Below, one piece after another: positions 41,511 to 44,260 of a DNA stretch of 44,260 bases. How positions within the stretch are numbered: the first letter of the stretch is position 1; each line of letters begins with the position of its first letter. The DNA is from Ectocarpus siliculosus (lineage: Eukaryota; Sar; Phaeophyceae; Ectocarpales; Ectocarpaceae). A program made the position numbers and the translations under genes. The stretch covers positions 636,676 to 680,935 of the forward strand of contig FN648619.1 in assembly GCA_000310025.1 (NCBI GenBank). Reading direction: 5' to 3'. Below the pieces are notes generated by a model. It did no database searches. It saw nothing but the letters and a program-made list of their open reading frames with translations, and was not told where the DNA came from.

Positions 41511-43744
41511 ATGCAAAGAGCACCAGCTGCAGCTTCCGCTGCTGCTGCCGGGATATCGCGCCGACGGACCCCGCCGGGGAGCTGTTGGATGCTGCTGTCC
41601 CTCGTGATCACGGCAGGGGCGGCGCTAGGCGTGGTGGAATCCTTCCTCCCTCCCGCAGCTCTCCAGTGTCACCCGTCGGTTCCCTTCGGTACGGCCGCCG
41701 CGGCAAGGCTGGGTAGGAACAAAGGGCTGCCGGTGCCAGCGGCATCATCTCGGGACGGGGGCAGCGGCGGCGGCGTTGAGGACCAGGGCCGGCGGTGGGA
41801 GGAGATGGATCGCGGGGGCGGGGGCGGTGATGCTGACGATGACCTGGTGAGCAGTACGTTTTACAATCCCTCAGCCTCAGGCGCATGCCACCACTCTGTC
41901 TGCTGCTGCCTTGAGAAAAAAGTGTGAAGGGTACAGCGTTTGCCGAGAGGTTGAAGTGCTATTCCGGGATTCGATTTTGCCTGCTGTGCATGCGAGAGAC
42001 CCGTCGGGACACGACATGCTGTAACCATGTTAGACCTTAGACTGCCCCCCTTTCTTGGGAGCGTGAGCGTTCCCTGCCGAGCGGTCAATATAGAGCGGGC
42101 TGAAGCTTGTCGTTTCACGACCCGTTTCACTGGAGATTTCACCCAGGACGTTTCCCAAACTGCTACCACATCTTAGATCCGGTCGGCAAATCATTTGTGT
42201 TGTAGAGGGCTTTTTTCGGCGACGGCGGCATGTGTCTCGTCTATTTTACCTATATGTAGAGCTCGCTCTATTTGTTCTAGCGTTGTGTGGGCGGCGAGTT
42301 GCGACTGGGAGCTCCACGGAACGCCCTCCCTCTCTCTATATCTCTCAAATATATTTTTATTTCGGTTCGTATCATTTATGCGCGATTTTTTGCTCCAGTT
42401 TCAGCCGACCTCAATATGTACGGAACGGAAGATGGTGCTGTGTGCATGTACTAATTACCCATTTAGCTCTGGCAGGGGAAACACAGCTACATGTTCAAAA
42501 ACCATTCGGTACAAATAGCAACAGAGAGGTCCCCCGCCCGCAGACCGGTCTGCTGTATAGCACGCGGCGCGGCTCGGTTCCTGTAAGGGTCTGCACGGCG
42601 CCACCACGATGTACTGCTGCTGTAATATATACCCTGAGAGCCAACAAGTTCTGCTCAATACAACATCGAAACTACCGCCGTTTATACTGCTGTGGAAGTT
42701 GGCCGTAGCGACAGGTGCACATGTTCGTATGTACATTTAAGATTTGGTAACTTTTCATTCTTCGGCGTTTCTTTCTCTCGCGGCAGCGAGTCTTTTTTCG
42801 CGGTTCCTTCTCAGGGGCACGCAGGAGGCTCGTCGGTACATTAACGCCCGCGCCCGGAGCTCGGTAGGCCTCCGTGGCGCGTGTGGTTGGCGGCCAAAGT
42901 TGCGAAAACTGGCTCAAAACCCCGGGGACGCGTTCCGCGATTACAAAGCCTGGCGAACCAATTCTGAAACCTAACAAACCCATCAAGTAGGACGGTTTGA
43001 AATATTTGCCTCTTGCCTCTCCACTTTCATTCATTCATTCATTCATTCATTCGATGATTCATGGCTGTGACTCTTGGTGTCATCGCATTGTCCAACAGCA
43101 GTACCTACGTTTACTACACTTCGCAACGGGCCAAGTGTAGACAAGTCTGCGAGCATGCATCCAGCCGCAGTGTTGAACATGTCCAATTTGTAGTGTTGTT
43201 TCGGCTTCAAGTTCGGTTCTCATCGGAAACCTGCCATCTTCAATCAAAGACATCATGGAAGTCTGAGTTTTCGCTGCCAAAATATTGTCCGCTCGAGCTG
43301 ACTCCAATGTAGAATAACAACGTGCGCGCTGTTTTGTGCGGAAATACAAGCGTTGTAAGACACACAGTCCCTCTTCGGGCAACGCGCATGCGGTCTTGCG
43401 TCACCTGAGGGAGGGTAGACACCCACGTCCCGAAGCCCGAAGGGAGACCTGGTATTCCCGTATACTATTAAAACCTATTCGAAGTACAGAGTTGCTGTTG
43501 GGTGAACCCCCACAGAGGAAGGAGCCTTAGCCAAAATGAGAGGCTCTAATGTGGCACCGGTACAGGATGTCAAGCAGGCGTGTCTTGAACCCTTCCCAGC
43601 GAAGAAGACAAATTGACGCCTAGACTAACGTGTGGGGGGGTTACGCATGAAGCGCCTGAGCCCGGAGAGGCAAGTCACGAGGGAGGACTGCAGCTTTAAC
43701 CCTTCGGACACTTGGGCAGTGTTCCAGAGCCCGCCCGATGTACA

Positions 43745-43793
<49 letters not shown>

Positions 43794-44115
43794 ATCTCTC
43801 TCTCCCTCCCCCCCTCTCTGTCGACGAGCCCTAAGAGAGAGCGAGAGGGAGAAACAAAAAATGTTGTTCGTTTTGCATTCCACGTCGATTTCGGTTTTCT
43901 CAAACGCCTCTCCCCGTGTTCCTAGACCCACCTACCCTCCTCTGCCGTCGATGACGCTTGCGGACGAAACGTTACCGTTTCGCCAGCTGTCCGAAGTCAA
44001 GGGCCGGGACTGGCGATTGTTCCGCAAGAACCTCATCACCCGGTACGGAGAAGACATCGGCAAGGACCCGTGGAGCGACGGGTGCTGGGCGCATGACATC
44101 GGGACGGTGGAGGCG
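41511..44115 (+). CDS. UPF0301/YqgE (AlgH family) protein, probably plastid-targeted, 5' part
   Basis: Exon 1 (41511-41846, 112 codons, donor ctg|gtgagc) encodes an Ala/Arg-rich start, a hydrophobic core (about residues 25-42) and GVVESFLPP. The Phe after the likely cleavage site resembles the heterokont ASAF-type plastid presequence. Acidic, Gly-rich low-complexity sequence follows. A downstream exon ending at 44115 (gcg|gtgagt) encodes LSEVKGRDWRLFRKNLI and CWAHDIGTVEA. This matches the DWR-x-FR-x-x-L and WAHP(I/L)xTPE segments found ahead of the conserved UPF0301 fold in plant and algal members. Its start is taken as 43987 (cag|ctg, phase 0). An alternative acceptor at 43928/43929 would need an extra exon in between. 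The gene continues beyond the window. The biochemical role of the family is not established. Confidence 0.7.
41847..43986 (+). other. First intron of the UPF0301 gene
   Basis: About 2.1 kb without a convincing extra exon. It contains (cattcatt)n at about 43028-43052 and a CT-rich microsatellite at 43747-43800 that supplies much of the pyrimidine tract upstream of the second exon. Open frames at 42670-43035 on both strands match no family. Confidence 0.5.
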
Positions 44116-44260
44116 GTGAGTGGGGGTTAGCTACATACGTACCTCGTGAAGAAGTTGTTCTGATGCTACGTCAACCCCCCCCCCCCCCCCCCCCTATTGG
44201 GGTCGATTTCCCGGGGGGGGTTCCGCATGTTTTTTTACGTGCGGTAAAAAGGTTCGTAAA
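44116..44260 (+). other. Start of the next UPF0301 intron
   Basis: Follows the gtgagt donor at 44116. Contains a poly-C run of about 18 bases (44176-44193) and a poly-G run (44213-44220). No exon is visible before the window ends. Confidence 0.5.

Noticed and set aside
42670-43034. Possible coding exon(s) on either strand in the UPF0301 intron
   Set aside because: Peptides on both strands look coding-like in places but match no UPF0301 segment, and no phase-consistent splice pair could be set.

Overview
The window is nuclear DNA of a complex, intron-rich eukaryote. The best fit is a stramenopile, most likely a brown alga of the Ectocarpus type. This is inferred from GC-rich coding exons of 40-500 bp separated by long introns (about 0.3-2 kb), very frequent homopolymer and short tandem repeats (poly-C/G, CAG, CT, GT), degenerate interspersed elements inside introns, and a plastid-type bipartite presequence with a Phe just after the predicted cleavage site. 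No prokaryotic gene layout, CRISPR array or rRNA was seen. All gene models below were built by eye, from protein-family motifs and from splice phases that agree at every junction.

Layout. (1) Positions 1-892: non-coding, with a direct duplication of about 220 bp. (2) 893-6982, minus strand: a seven-exon gene for a 744-residue protein. It has a helical N-terminus, a pair of EF-hands, three C1-like Cys/His zinc modules, a Lys-rich repeat tract, PPxY motifs, a poly-Asp run and a C-terminal beta-rich domain. One intron holds a non-LTR reverse-transcriptase tail and another uses a GC donor. (3) About 6983-17876: a gene-poor, repeat-rich 11 kb. It contains a hairpin-forming inverted repeat, a MITE-like element, a tRNA-derived SINE, a foldback element and two orphan plus-strand coding exons (11187-12187). 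(4) 17877-41147, minus strand: a 26-exon ubiquitin-specific protease gene of about 1337 codons, interrupted by a 473-base assembly gap inside an intron. Predicted order is DUSP, ubiquitin-like region, two Tudor/chromo-like modules, then a USP catalytic core split by a UBL and low-complexity insert. (5) 41148-41510: a short divergent intergenic region. (6) From 41511 to the right edge, plus strand: the start of a gene for a probably plastid-targeted UPF0301/YqgE (AlgH family) protein.

Relations between genes. The USP would remove ubiquitin from substrates chosen by its DUSP, UBL and Tudor-like modules. The UPF0301 gene is divergent from it and may share its promoter region. The PPxY motifs of the EF-hand/C1-like protein could recruit WW-domain (Nedd4-type) ubiquitin ligases, but that link is inference only.

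Most unusual observation: at least seven introns carry tandem or dispersed copies of their own exon-intron boundary. These copies include the splice site and 15-50 nt of adjacent exon. They lie beside USP exons 3, 10 (both sides), 11, 13, 21 and 23, and beside exon 1 of the EF-hand gene.
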